Assembly (NCBI GenBank): GCA_964384815.1
Contig: CAYLLZ010000003.1
Coordinates: 186,001-250,000, forward strand
From: Afipia sp964384815
Lineage (GTDB): Bacteria > Pseudomonadota > Alphaproteobacteria > Rhizobiales > Xanthobacteraceae
Reading direction: 5' to 3'
DNA length: 64,000 nt
Position 1 is the first letter of the stretch, and each line of letters begins with the position of its first letter. Shown piece after piece: positions 44,915 to 54,089 of this stretch. Under the pieces are notes generated by a model. It did no database searches. It saw nothing but the letters and a program-made list of their open reading frames with translations, and was not told the DNA's origin. Both the position numbers and the translations under genes were made by a program.

Positions 44915-46624
44915 TCAGAAGGGAGCGAGCTTGTAGGACGCCTGCAGGAAGGTGCCGTAGCGCTCCTCGCGGATCGGCAGCGCCTGATCGGGCGTCGGGC
45001 TGCCGAAGCCCGCCGTCACCACGTCGGTGGCCCACATCGCCCAGTAGCGGCCGCCGACACCGACGCTGAATCGCGGCGTGACGTCGTAAGTCAGGATCGC
45101 CTCGAGCTGCACGCCCCGCCCTGTTCCCCATGCCGGAGAGCGGGGCGACGGCATCTCGGTGCGCTGATGATGGATGTCGAGCGCGGACACGCGCGCATAA
45201 GGCAGATAGGCGGCATCGATGCCAAGCTTCAGGCCGGGCGCGACCACCAGCGTGCCGTTCACGCCGAGGCGCAGCGAGTGCCAGTCTTCACGCTGCGAAA
45301 TTGCAATCTTGGTGGTCGGATCCGGAATCCCGCAAATCGAGCGCGGATCGGGAAGACCAATCTGCACGCAGCCGAATGAGTCCTTCTGGTCGCGGTAGAA
45401 ATTGTAACCCGCGAACACGCCGATCTTGTTGCCGCCATCGCTGAACAGATCGACGCCGGCATCCAGCGTCGCATAGGCGATCATGCCGGTGACCTTGCCG
45501 TGATACGTGTTCGAATAAGACATCGGGCTGTCCGGATCGGTCGGAAACCAGTCCTCGTCGTTCATGTGACCGGACGTCAGGCCACCGCCGCCGGCGAACC
45601 CCTTCAGAAATAGTGCATGCGGCCCGTCCAGCCGCCAGAACACTTCGCCGGAATGACCGGCGGTCTCGTAAGTCAGGCGCGACACCAGATGGTTCTGCTG
45701 CGCCATGTTCAACGTGAGTGCGAGATCGTTCTGATAGCGGCCGTGGCTGTACCAGTAACGCACGCCGGCATCGAACTGCCATCCCGGCCACGGCTTTTCC
45801 TCCCTCGCCGGCGGGCTCCAGCCTTCGCCTGACGCGGCGCTCGCCTGCCCCAGATGATAGTTGAGACCGAGCTTGATGAGATGAGCCTGCTGATGCACCC
45901 GGGTCGGCGCCCCCACGGTGTTCACCAGGGTGGCGGAATCGAACGGCGTCGTCAGCATGCCCCCGCCCGGCGCGACGACGCCGTGACGGCCGAAATCGGC
46001 ATAGGCATATTCCGCCTTGATCGACCATGCCCCCGCCAGCGCATGCTCGATGCCGCCGCCGATCGTCCACCCCCACCGCGCGCCGCTGCTCTCGTTCGAC
46101 GGCTGATTGAGATAATCCGGCGCATTGGTGGTGATCGATTGATCGCCGGCCATGAAAGCCGCGCCGCCTTTGATGTAGGCCAGCGAACGCCCGTGTGACC
46201 CGAAGGCATGGCCGATACGCCCGGTGATGCCGCCCATGGCATGCTGGCGGGTGCGACAATTCGCGGAGACGAAATAACCTGAATAGGCCAGACAGGTGTT
46301 GGTGCCGTCGGCATCGACAGCCGACGCCTCGACCTCGACGCCGAGCACCCAGGGCGATCCCGCGGCCTGCCAGTTGTAGCCGCCCTGCAAGCCGGCGAAT
46401 GCGTTGGGCAAGCGGACGGTGCCGCCATAGATCGACGCACCGTAGGGATTGTCGACCTTCGAGCTGCCGAACCCCGCCCCGACATGCGCGCCGAGATAAA
46501 ACCCGCTCCAGTTCCAGCCGGCCGGGCCGTCGCTAAGCCGAGACACACGCGGCGTTTGCGCATGCACGGAGGCACTTGCGAGTGCCGAGAGTGCGAAACC
46601 GGCCACTGCCGTTTTGAAGATCAT
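44915..46624 (-). CDS. Fused double outer-membrane barrel: Omp31-like N-half plus omptin-type C-half
   Basis: 569 residues, signal peptide to about residue 22. Residues 35-258 are an OmpA/Omp31-type 8-strand barrel (WSGFYLGAHVGAGFG, FAGLQGGYNWQ, WSIKAEYAYADFG, LIKLGLNYHLG). After a Pro-rich linker (265-280), residues 281-569 form a second barrel: AGVRYWYSHGRY, RLTYETAGHSGEVFW, KGFAGGGGLTSGHMNDEDWF. Asp356, Asp358, Asp483 and His485 match the omptin catalytic residues Asp83, Asp85, Asp210 and His212 with one constant offset of 273. This suggests an active omptin-like protease fused to a structural barrel. The C-terminal Phe is present. Monocistronic. Confidence 0.8.
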   Translation of the reverse strand: MIFKTAVAGFALSALASASVHAQTPRVSRLSDGPAGWNWSGFYLGAHVGAGFGSSKVDNPYGASIYGGTVRLPNAFAGLQGGYNWQAAGSPWVLGVEVEASAVDADGTNTCLAYSGYFVSANCRTRQHAMGGITGRIGHAFGSHGRSLAYIKGGAAFMAGDQSITTNAPDYLNQPSNESSGARWGWTIGGGIEHALAGAWSIKAEYAYADFGRHGVVAPGGGMLTTPFDSATLVNTVGAPTRVHQQAHLIKLGLNYHLGQASAASGEGWSPPAREEKPWPGWQFDAGVRYWYSHGRYQNDLALTLNMAQQNHLVSRLTYETAGHSGEVFWRLDGPHALFLKGFAGGGGLTSGHMNDEDWFPTDPDSPMSYSNTYHGKVTGMIAYATLDAGVDLFSDGGNKIGVFAGYNFYRDQKDSFGCVQIGLPDPRSICGIPDPTTKIAISQREDWHSLRLGVNGTLVVAPGLKLGIDAAYLPYARVSALDIHHQRTEMPSPRSPAWGTGRGVQLEAILTYDVTPRFSVGVGGRYWAMWATDVVTAGFGSPTPDQALPIREERYGTFLQASYKLAPF

Positions 46625-46745
46625 GCCCTGCTCCCCGGAAGAATCATTCAGTGCAGAGCTTGGGCAAAAGGATGCGAGGTCACCAGCCGCGCGCGTGCGA
46701 CCCTATGACACGATTGGAATTCGCCGGTTAAACATGAAAGGAAAA

Positions 46746-46822
46746 TGGTGGGCGGCGAGAGATTCGAACTCCCGACCCTCTCGGTGTAAACGAGATGCTC
46801 TAACCAGCTGAGCTAGCCGCCC
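46746..46822 (-). tRNA. tRNA-Val (TAC)
   Basis: Cloverleaf on the minus strand: acceptor GGGCGGC / GCCGCCC, D-arm GCTCAGCTGGTTAGAGC, anticodon loop TTTACAC (TAC), TPsiC GAGTTCGAATC, discriminator A and encoded CCA (46746-46748). 77 bases. Confidence 0.97.
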
Positions 46823-46921
46823 TTCGTCCGCATCTGCACGAACGAGACAGGCACCTTGTAGCTGTCCCCGGCCCCGGGGGGCAAGTCCGCCCGCTTCATT
46901 TCAAAACTTTCCGCCCCAAAC

Positions 46922-46951
46922 AAAAACGGCGCCCGCGCGGGCGCCGTTTTT
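46922..46951 (-). terminator. Intrinsic terminator after lon
   Basis: Perfect stem ACGGCGCCCG / CGGGCGCCGT with a CG centre, flanked by A-run and T-run so it works in both directions; 20 bases past the lon stop. Confidence 0.85.
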
Positions 46952-46970
46952 CATTTCATCGACCCGACCT

Positions 46971-49394
46971 TCAATGGGCGGTCAGGCCGGAACCTTCGTC
47001 AGTGCCATCCGGCGGCGGCAGCGCCGAAGCATCCTCTTCCCAGGCGATCGGCACCGGCTTGCGCACCAGCGCCTTGTCCAGCACCTCGCCCATCCGCGAG
47101 ACCGGGATGATTTCCAACCCGCCCTTGATGGCGTCGGAAATCTCGGTGAGGTCCTTGGCATTGTCTTCCGGAATGAAGACCGTCTTGATGCCGCCACGCG
47201 CGGCCGCAAGCAGCTTCTCCTTCAGACCGCCGATCGGCAGCACCCGCCCGCGCAGCGTGATCTCGCCGGTCATGGCGACATCGTGCCGGATCGGAATGCC
47301 GGTCAGCACCGAGACGATGGTGGTGGCCATCGCCACGCCTGCGGACGGACCGTCCTTCGGCGTTGCGCCCTCGGGCACGTGGACGTGGATGTCCCGCTTC
47401 TCGAACAGCGGCGGCTCGATGCCGTAGTTGATCGCGCGCGAGCGGACGTAGGACGCCGCCGCCGAGATCGACTCCTTCATGACATCGCGCAGGTTGCCGG
47501 TCACCGTCATGCGGCCCTTGCCGGGCATCATGACGCTTTCGATGGTGAGCAGCTCGCCGCCGACGTCGGTCCACGCCAGACCGGTCACGACGCCAACCTG
47601 GTCGTCGCTCTCGATCTCGCCGTAGCGATATTTCGGCACGCCGAGATACTCCTCGATCACCGAAGCGGTCACCTTCACCGACTTCTTCTTCGAGATCATC
47701 AGGTCCTTGACCGCCTTGCGGGCCAGCGTCGACAGCTCACGCTCAAGGTTACGGACACCGGCCTCGCGCGTGTAGCGACGGATCACCAGCAGCAGCGCCT
47801 CGTCGTCGATCGAGAACTCCTTGGAGTTCAGACCGTGCTTGCTCACCGCAGTCGGGATGAGATGCTTGCGGGCGATCTCGACCTTCTCGTTCTCGGTGTA
47901 GCCGGCGATCCGGATGATCTCCATGCGGTCCATCAGCGGGCCGGGAATATTGAGCGTATTCGCGGTCGTGATGAACATCACGTTCGACAGGTCGTAGTCC
48001 ACTTCAAGGTAGTGGTCGTTGAACGTCGAGTTCTGCTCCGGGTCCAGCACTTCGAGCAGCGCCGAAGACGGATCGCCGCGGAAGTCGGCGCCCATCTTGT
48101 CGATCTCGTCGAGCAGGAACAGCGGGTTCGAGGTCTTCGCCTTGCGCATCGACTGGATGATCTTGCCGGGCATCGAGCCGATATAGGTGCGGCGGTGACC
48201 GCGGATTTCCGCTTCATCCCGCACGCCACCGAGCGACACGCGCACGAACTCGCGGCCGGTCGCCTTGGCGATCGACTTGCCGAGCGAGGTCTTGCCGACG
48301 CCCGGAGGGCCGACGAGGCACAGGATCGGTCCGGTCAGCTTGTTGGCGCGCGACTGAACCGCGAGATACTCGACGATGCGGTCCTTGACCTTCTCCAGGC
48401 CATAGTGATCGGCATCGAGCACTTCCTGCGCGGCCGCGAGGTCCTTCTTGACCTTGGACTTCTTGCCCCACGGAATCGACAGCAGCCAGTCGAGATAGTT
48501 GCGCACGACCGTGGCCTCGGCGGACATCGGAGACATCTGCCGCAGCTTCTTGAGTTCATGCTGCGCCTTCTCGCGAGCTTCCTTCGAGAGCTTGGTCTTG
48601 GCGATCTTCTCTTCCAGATCGGCCAGCTCGTCGCGACCTTCGTCGTCGCCGAGCTCCTTCTGGATCGCCTTCATCTGCTCGTTCAGGTAGTACTCGCGCT
48701 GGGTCTTCTCCATCTGGCGCTTGACGCGCGAGCGGATCTTCTTCTCGACCTGCAGCACCGAGATTTCGCTCTCCATCAGGCCGAGCACCTTCTCGAGGCG
48801 CTGCGAGACCGAGAGCGTTTCCAGGATCGCCTGACGATCGGCGATCTTGACCGCAAGGTGCGAGGCCACGGTGTCCGCGAGCTTGGCGAAATCGGTGATC
48901 TGCTGAACGACGCCCACCACCTCGGCGGAAATCTTCTTGTTCAGCTTCACGTAGCTTTCGAAGTCGGAGATCACCGAACGGCCGAGCGCCTCCGCCTCGA
49001 CGCTGCCCGCGTCGGTGTCGGCAAGCGCAACCGCCTCGGCTTCATAGTAGTCCGAGCGGTCGGTGTATTTGGTGACGCGCGCGCGCTCCAGGCCCTCGAC
49101 CAGCACCTTCACGGTGCCGTCGGGCAGTTTGAGGAGCTGCAACACGCTGGCGAGCGTGCCGATCTCATAGATCGAGTCCGGTGACGGATCGTCGTCCGAC
49201 GCATTCTTCTGCGTCGCGAGCAGGATCAGCGCGTCGTTCTTCATCACGTCTTCGAGCGCACGGATGGATTTCTCGCGGCCGACGAACAGCGGCACGATCA
49301 TGTGCGGGAAGACGACGATGTCGCGCAGCGGCAACACCGGATAGGAGTGGCTTTCGCCGGAAACGATAGGTGGACGAGGCTTGGAGGCAGTCAT
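46971..49394 (-). CDS. lon: ATP-dependent protease Lon
   Basis: AAA+ serine protease for misfolded and regulatory proteins. ATG at 49394 (MTASKPRPPIVSGESHSYPV) gives 807 residues. N-terminal substrate domain (VLPLRDIVVFPHMIVPLFVGREKS), coiled-coil to about 300, Walker A GPPGVGKTSLGKSIA, Walker B LFLLDEIDKMG, and the protease domain with catalytic Ser in PKDGPSAGVAM and Lys in GGLKEKLLAA. Near clpX, clpP and tig in the usual order. Confidence 0.97.
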   Translation of the reverse strand: MTASKPRPPIVSGESHSYPVLPLRDIVVFPHMIVPLFVGREKSIRALEDVMKNDALILLATQKNASDDDPSPDSIYEIGTLASVLQLLKLPDGTVKVLVEGLERARVTKYTDRSDYYEAEAVALADTDAGSVEAEALGRSVISDFESYVKLNKKISAEVVGVVQQITDFAKLADTVASHLAVKIADRQAILETLSVSQRLEKVLGLMESEISVLQVEKKIRSRVKRQMEKTQREYYLNEQMKAIQKELGDDEGRDELADLEEKIAKTKLSKEAREKAQHELKKLRQMSPMSAEATVVRNYLDWLLSIPWGKKSKVKKDLAAAQEVLDADHYGLEKVKDRIVEYLAVQSRANKLTGPILCLVGPPGVGKTSLGKSIAKATGREFVRVSLGGVRDEAEIRGHRRTYIGSMPGKIIQSMRKAKTSNPLFLLDEIDKMGADFRGDPSSALLEVLDPEQNSTFNDHYLEVDYDLSNVMFITTANTLNIPGPLMDRMEIIRIAGYTENEKVEIARKHLIPTAVSKHGLNSKEFSIDDEALLLVIRRYTREAGVRNLERELSTLARKAVKDLMISKKKSVKVTASVIEEYLGVPKYRYGEIESDDQVGVVTGLAWTDVGGELLTIESVMMPGKGRMTVTGNLRDVMKESISAAASYVRSRAINYGIEPPLFEKRDIHVHVPEGATPKDGPSAGVAMATTIVSVLTGIPIRHDVAMTGEITLRGRVLPIGGLKEKLLAAARGGIKTVFIPEDNAKDLTEISDAIKGGLEIIPVSRMGEVLDKALVRKPVPIAWEEDASALPPPDGTDEGSGLTAH

Positions 49395-49639
49395 GCCCGT
49401 ATTCCTTTCATTGCGCCCCCTTGCACGCAGCCCGCCATTCCGACGCAACCGCCACAAGGTGCAAGATAACCGGAAAGCAAAGAGCTCGATTGAGCCACCC
49501 GCCGCAACGCGGCCTTTGTTTCCGGGCAGTCCCGGTGGTCCGTTTCCAACATTCGTATCCTGCTTGCAGGAAAGTGAACGTTAAATCCGCACCACTTGCG
49601 GCGAATCTGCCGAAAAGCAGTGTTCGCCGTCCACATTAG

Positions 49640-49707
49640 GTGGCTATCAGCCACGGGGGTGTCAATGGGTGGGCGCCATCCATCGCAAACCCCAGTCGAG
49701 ACTGGGG
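49640..49707 (-). promoter_or_regulatory. Inverted repeats and -35-like box upstream of lon
   Basis: The 400-base clpX-lon gap holds no gene. It contains GTGGCT-ATC-AGCCAC (49640-49654), a TTGACA on the minus strand (49660-49665) just upstream of it, and CCCCAGTC-GA-GACTGGGG (49690-49707). No good -10 lies at 17 bases, so the promoter call is weak. The first repeat is placed like an operator. Confidence 0.3.
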
Positions 49708-49730
49708 ATTTCTTCCACTTGAATGAAAAC

Positions 49731-49761
49731 AAAAACGGCTGCCGGAGGGGTCCGGCAGCCG
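49731..49761 (-). terminator. Intrinsic terminator after clpX
   Basis: Perfect 11-bp stem CGGCTGCCGGA / TCCGGCAGCCG with a 4-base loop and TTTTTG after it on the minus strand, 38 bases past the clpX stop. Confidence 0.85.
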
Positions 49762-49798
49762 ATTAATGAATGTGCATGAAGCAGGTTCCGGCGCAGAA

Positions 49799-51073
49799 TT
49801 ATGCGCTGGCGCTGGTCTCGTTCGCCCGATCGGCGCGGTCGGCGTAGATGTAGAGCGGACGGGCCGTCGCCTCCACCACTTCGCGCGAGATCACGACCTC
49901 CTCGACACCTTCCAGACCCGGAAGGTCGAACATGGTTTCGAGCAGGATGCTCTCCAGGATGGAGCGCAGTCCGCGCGCGCCGGTCTTGCGTTCGATCGCC
50001 TTGCGCGCCACCGCGCCCAGCGCCTCGTCGGCGAAGGTCAGCTCCACGTTCTCCATCTCGAACAGCCGCTGATACTGCTTGACCAGCGCGTTCTTCGGGT
50101 CGGTCAGGATCTTCTTCAGCGAAGCCTCGTCGAGGTCTTCCAGCGTCGCGACGACCGGTAGACGGCCGACGAACTCCGGAATGAGGCCGTACTTCAACAG
50201 GTCCTCCGGCTCGACCTCACGGAAGATTTCGCCGGTGCGGCGGTCTTCCGGCGCGAGCACGTTGGCGGCGAAGCCGATCGAGGTGGTGCGGCCGCGCGAG
50301 GAGATGATCTTCTCAAGGCCGGCAAACGCACCGCCGCAGATGAACAGGATGTTGGTGGTATCCACCTGCAGGAACTCCTGCTGCGGATGCTTGCGGCCGC
50401 CCTGCGGGGGAACGCTCGCCACCGTGCCTTCCATGATCTTGAGCAACGCCTGCTGCACGCCCTCGCCCGAGACATCGCGGGTGATCGACGGATTGTCCGA
50501 CTTGCGCGAGATCTTGTCGATCTCGTCGATGTAGACAATGCCGCGCTGCGCGCGCTCGACATTGTAATCGGCCGCCTGCAGCAGCTTCAGGATGATGTTC
50601 TCGACATCCTCGCCGACATAGCCGGCTTCGGTCAGCGTCGTCGCGTCGGCCATCGTGAACGGCACGTCGAGGATGCGCGCCAGCGTCTGCGCCAGCAGCG
50701 TCTTGCCCGAGCCGGTCGGACCGATCAGCAGGATGTTCGACTTCGCAAGCTCGACATCGTTGTGCTTGGTCTGATGGTTGAGCCGCTTGTAGTGGTTGTG
50801 GACCGCGACCGAGAGCACCTTCTTGGCGTGCTGCTGACCGATCACGTAGTCGTCCAGAACCTTGCAGATTTCCTTCGGCGTCGGAATCCCGTCGCGCGAC
50901 TTCACCAGTGAGGATTTGTTCTCCTCGCGGATGATATCCATGCAAAGTTCGACGCACTCGTCGCAGATGAACACGGTCGGGCCCGCAATCAGCTTGCGGA
51001 CCTCGTGCTGGCTCTTTCCGCAGAATGAGCAATAGAGAGTGTTCTTCGAGTCGCCCGTTCCGACCTTGCTCAT
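49799..51073 (-). CDS. clpX: ClpX, ATPase subunit of the ClpXP protease
   Basis: AAA+ unfoldase. 424 residues. N-terminal C4 zinc finger (CSFCGKSQHEV...CDECVELC), Walker A LIGPTGSGKTLLAQTLA, Walker B GIVYIDEIDKI, sensor 1 and the IGF-type ClpP loop as IGFAANV. Start MSKVGTGDSKNTLYCSFCG at 51073. Separate from clpP by 420 bases, with its own likely promoter. Confidence 0.97.
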   Translation of the reverse strand: MSKVGTGDSKNTLYCSFCGKSQHEVRKLIAGPTVFICDECVELCMDIIREENKSSLVKSRDGIPTPKEICKVLDDYVIGQQHAKKVLSVAVHNHYKRLNHQTKHNDVELAKSNILLIGPTGSGKTLLAQTLARILDVPFTMADATTLTEAGYVGEDVENIILKLLQAADYNVERAQRGIVYIDEIDKISRKSDNPSITRDVSGEGVQQALLKIMEGTVASVPPQGGRKHPQQEFLQVDTTNILFICGGAFAGLEKIISSRGRTTSIGFAANVLAPEDRRTGEIFREVEPEDLLKYGLIPEFVGRLPVVATLEDLDEASLKKILTDPKNALVKQYQRLFEMENVELTFADEALGAVARKAIERKTGARGLRSILESILLETMFDLPGLEGVEEVVISREVVEATARPLYIYADRADRANETSASA

Positions 51074-51151
51074 TCCTGTCTCCGTCTACCTCGATCCGTC
51101 CGGATATCGGTGGGTTTTGCCCCATTCCGGGCTTCTGCCCGGCTCCGATTA

Positions 51152-51179
51152 AAATAGGAGCAAATTCCGTACCAGAAAG
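51152..51179 (-). promoter_or_regulatory. Possible heat-shock (sigma32) promoter of clpX
   Basis: On the minus strand CTTT (51176-51179), 17-base spacer, CCTATTT (51152-51158). The -10 fits the alphaproteobacterial RpoH pattern CYTATNT exactly; the -35 has one mismatch to CTTG. It lies about 80 bases before clpX. Confidence 0.4.
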
Positions 51180-51267
51180 ACCTTGAACCTCAGATATGCG
51201 CGAATCGTGACCCTTGCGAATCCCGATCCACTGTAGCTGATCCGTCCCAGCGAACCATGGTGTCACC

Positions 51268-51453
51268 CGATGATCAAGAATTCGCTAATCATCCGGGTCA
51301 CCTGGGTGACAATTCTAGCGTGATTTTGGCCCGTTTCGCGACCATCAGGCCGAGGAATTCACCCAGCGTGGCCGGAATGACACGAACTTCCGGGAACTGG
51401 CGCGACACCCGTCCTGAATGAGAGTGAACGCGGACACCGCAACCGGTATCCGC
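51268..51453. repeat. Repeated GTCACC motifs and a hairpin in the clpX-clpP gap
   Basis: No gene lies between 51074 and 51494. An inverted repeat GTCACC-TG-GGTGAC is at 51297-51310 with another GTCACC copy about 25 bases before it. At about 51430-51453 a stem GCGGACACCG / CGGTATCCGC (one mismatch) may end clpP transcription, though it lacks a T-run. Confidence 0.35.
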
Positions 51454-51494
51454 GCCACGCCTTACATCTTTTGGGTCACGAGCCGTGAACGACC

Positions 51495-52133
51495 TCAGGC
51501 AGGCACCTTCGGCGTCGCCGGCTCATCGGCGCGCTTGTCGATCACCTTGTCGACGAGGCCAAAGTCCTTCGCCATCTCGGCGGTGAGGAACTTGTCGCGC
51601 TCCAGCGCATCCTCGATCGCCTTGTAGGGCTGGCCGGTGTGCCTGACGTAGATCTCGTTGAGCCGCTTCTTCAGGTTCAGGATCTCCTGAGCATGCAGCA
51701 TGATGTCGGTCGCCTGGCCCTGGAAGCCGCCGGACGGCTGATGGACCATGATGCGCGCGTTCGGCAGCGAGAAGCGCATGTCCTTCTCGCCGGCGGCGAG
51801 CAGCAGCGAACCCATCGAGGCGGCCTGGCCGGTGCACAGCGTGGAGACCGGCGGGCGGATGAACTGCATGGTGTCGTAGATCGCAAGGCCCGACGTCACC
51901 ACGCCGCCCGGCGAGTTGATGTACATCGAGATTTCCTTCTTCGGATTCTCGGCCTCAAGGAACAGAAGCTGGGCGACGATCAGCGTCGACATGCCGTCCT
52001 CGACCGGGCCGGTCACGAAGATGATGCGCTCTTTCAGCAGGCGGGAGAAAATGTCGTAGGCCCGCTCGCCGCGGTTGGTCTGCTCGACCACCATCGGCAC
52101 AAGGTTCATGTAGGTTTCAACCGGATCGCGCAT
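51495..52133 (-). CDS. clpP: ClpP protease subunit
   Basis: Serine peptidase that forms the ClpXP chamber. 212 residues. Catalytic Ser in CTGQAASMGSLLLAAG, His in ARIMVHQPSGG, and the later Asp region. Starts MRDPVETYMNLVPMVVEQTNRGERAYDI. Typical length. Confidence 0.97.
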   Translation of the reverse strand: MRDPVETYMNLVPMVVEQTNRGERAYDIFSRLLKERIIFVTGPVEDGMSTLIVAQLLFLEAENPKKEISMYINSPGGVVTSGLAIYDTMQFIRPPVSTLCTGQAASMGSLLLAAGEKDMRFSLPNARIMVHQPSGGFQGQATDIMLHAQEILNLKKRLNEIYVRHTGQPYKAIEDALERDKFLTAEMAKDFGLVDKVIDKRADEPATPKVPA

Positions 52134-52232
52134 TTATCACCTGAAGGTTGGCAAGGAAGGACGGACGCAATTGTTACGCGGCATGCGACCGGAACGTCCA
52201 TGATGGCCATGCCCGTGGACATGGCATCAGAC

Positions 52233-52260
52233 AGATAAGCGCCGATCGCCCGGCGACAAG
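52233..52260 (-). promoter_or_regulatory. Heat-shock (sigma32) promoter of clpP
   Basis: On the minus strand CTTG (52257-52260), 17-base spacer, CTTATCT (52233-52239), a full match to the alphaproteobacterial RpoH consensus CTTG-N17/18-CYTATNT. Predicted start near 52226, a leader of about 93 bases. Confidence 0.6.
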
Positions 52261-52358
52261 TCAGGTTCAAGCTGATTCGGACGGCCGCGCAAAGCCACGC
52301 TCCGCGCCCGCCGCCCGGTTTCAGATCGTATCCTTAACGCGAAACAACGCGGCCGGGA

Positions 52359-53717
52359 TCAGGCTGCGTCCTTCTCGTCCTCGTCCTTAAACAGATCCTC
52401 GCGCGAGACCTTCTTCTCGGTCACGTTGGCGAGTTCGAGGATGAAATCGATCACCTTGTCCTCGAAGATCGGCGCGCGAAGCTGGGCCACCGCGCCCGGA
52501 TTGTTGCGGTAGTAGTCCCACACTTCCTTCTCGCGGCCCGGCATCTGGCGGGCGCGCTCGATCACGGCACGGCTGACCTCGTCGTCAGTCACGGTGATCT
52601 TGTTCTTCTCGCCGATCTCGGAGAGCACGAGACCAAGGCGCACGCGGCGGTCGGCGATCTTGCGATATTCCTCCTTGGCGGCTTCCTCGGTGGTGTTCTC
52701 GTCGGCGAAGGTGCGCGCGGACGAGGCCATTTCGGACTTGATCGAATTCCACATCAGCTCGAATTCGTCGTTCACCAGCGAGGGCGGCGCCTCGAAATGA
52801 TGCGTCTCGTCGAGCCGGTCGAGCAGCTTGCGCTTGACCTTCTGGCGTGTCGCACCGGCGAATTCCTGGGTCATGCGCTCGCGCATCGCTTCCTTCAGCT
52901 TGTCGAGCGATTCAAGGCCAAGGTTCTTGGCGAACTCCTCGTCCACCACCGACTCCTGCGGCGCCTCGATCAGGCTCGCGGTGGTCTCGAACTCGGCGTC
53001 CTTGCCAGCGAGATTCGGCGCGGCATAGTTCTGCGGGAACGACGCCTTGACGGTGCGGGTCTCGCCGACGGCGATGCCGATCAACTGATCCTCGAAGCCC
53101 GGGATGAAGGTGTTGGAGCCGATCACCACCGGGATGTTCTCGCCGGTGCCGCCCTCGAAGGCGACGCCGTCGATGGTCCCCTTGAACGCGACGGTGACGC
53201 GATCGCCGGACTCGGCCTTGGCGCCCTCGCCCTTCGCCGCATAGGGACGGTTCTGGTCGGCGATGCGCTTGATCGCCTCGTCCACGTCAGCGTCGGTGAT
53301 GTCGGCGACCGGCTTTTCAACGTTGAAGGTCTTGAAGTCGGCGAGCGTGATCGGCGGCACGACCTCGATCGCGACCGAATAGGTCAGGTCGGCCTTGCCG
53401 GCGAGGATATCCTCGATCTCCTTCTGCTCGGTCGGCATCGTGACCTTGGGCTCGTTGGCGACGCGCAGGCTGCGCTCGGTGAAGATGCGCGTATTGGTCT
53501 CGCGAATCATCTCCTCAAGCGCCTCGGCGGCGACGGAGCGGCCATAGACCTTCTTCAGATGCGCGAGCGGCACCTTGCCGGGGCGGAAACCGTTGAGCCG
53601 GACCTTGTCCTTCATGTCGGCAAGGCGCGCATCCACCTTGGCGTCGATCTCCGAGGCGGAAACGTTGATCTCGAATTCGTGCTTCAATCCCTCGGCAAGG
53701 GTCTCTTTCACCTGCAT
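52359..53717 (-). CDS. tig: Trigger factor
   Basis: Ribosome-bound chaperone and prolyl isomerase. ATG at 53717 (MQVKETLAEGLKHEFEINV) gives 452 residues; the upstream ORF crosses a tRNA gene and is not real. Ribosome-binding signature NGFRPGKVPLAHLKKVYG (the GFRxGxxP loop), a central FKBP-type domain (about 155-245) and the helical C-terminal domain. Starts the tig-clpP-clpX-lon cluster. Confidence 0.96.
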   Translation of the reverse strand: MQVKETLAEGLKHEFEINVSASEIDAKVDARLADMKDKVRLNGFRPGKVPLAHLKKVYGRSVAAEALEEMIRETNTRIFTERSLRVANEPKVTMPTEQKEIEDILAGKADLTYSVAIEVVPPITLADFKTFNVEKPVADITDADVDEAIKRIADQNRPYAAKGEGAKAESGDRVTVAFKGTIDGVAFEGGTGENIPVVIGSNTFIPGFEDQLIGIAVGETRTVKASFPQNYAAPNLAGKDAEFETTASLIEAPQESVVDEEFAKNLGLESLDKLKEAMRERMTQEFAGATRQKVKRKLLDRLDETHHFEAPPSLVNDEFELMWNSIKSEMASSARTFADENTTEEAAKEEYRKIADRRVRLGLVLSEIGEKNKITVTDDEVSRAVIERARQMPGREKEVWDYYRNNPGAVAQLRAPIFEDKVIDFILELANVTEKKVSREDLFKDEDEKDAA

Positions 53718-53861
53718 GGCGTCAATCTTCTTCCGGCTTCGCCCGGCGGGCAGCCGGGTCGTATTGATCTGTTGGACGCACGGCCCCAAGGGCCTGCATC
53801 GGTGGTACGGCGGACGCGAGCGTCTTCCGAAATTCAGGCACGCGAACCCAAGGGTCGCGCA

Positions 53862-53946
<85 letters not shown>

Positions 53947-54089
53947 GCAGCGCACATCGTCCGGCGGCACCGCCGCGAGCGGCGGGCTTATACCATGGGG
54001 CCGGCGCCTCGCAGCAAGAAAATAAGACAACCCGTCCGCAGGCTCCAGACCGGCTGGACTTTGCCGGATAAAAATGGTCCGCATCGCCC

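Noticed and set aside
46974..49184. Long plus-strand ORF (736 codons) opposite lon
   Set aside because: GC-driven antisense frame without recognisable motifs; lon is complete on the minus strand.
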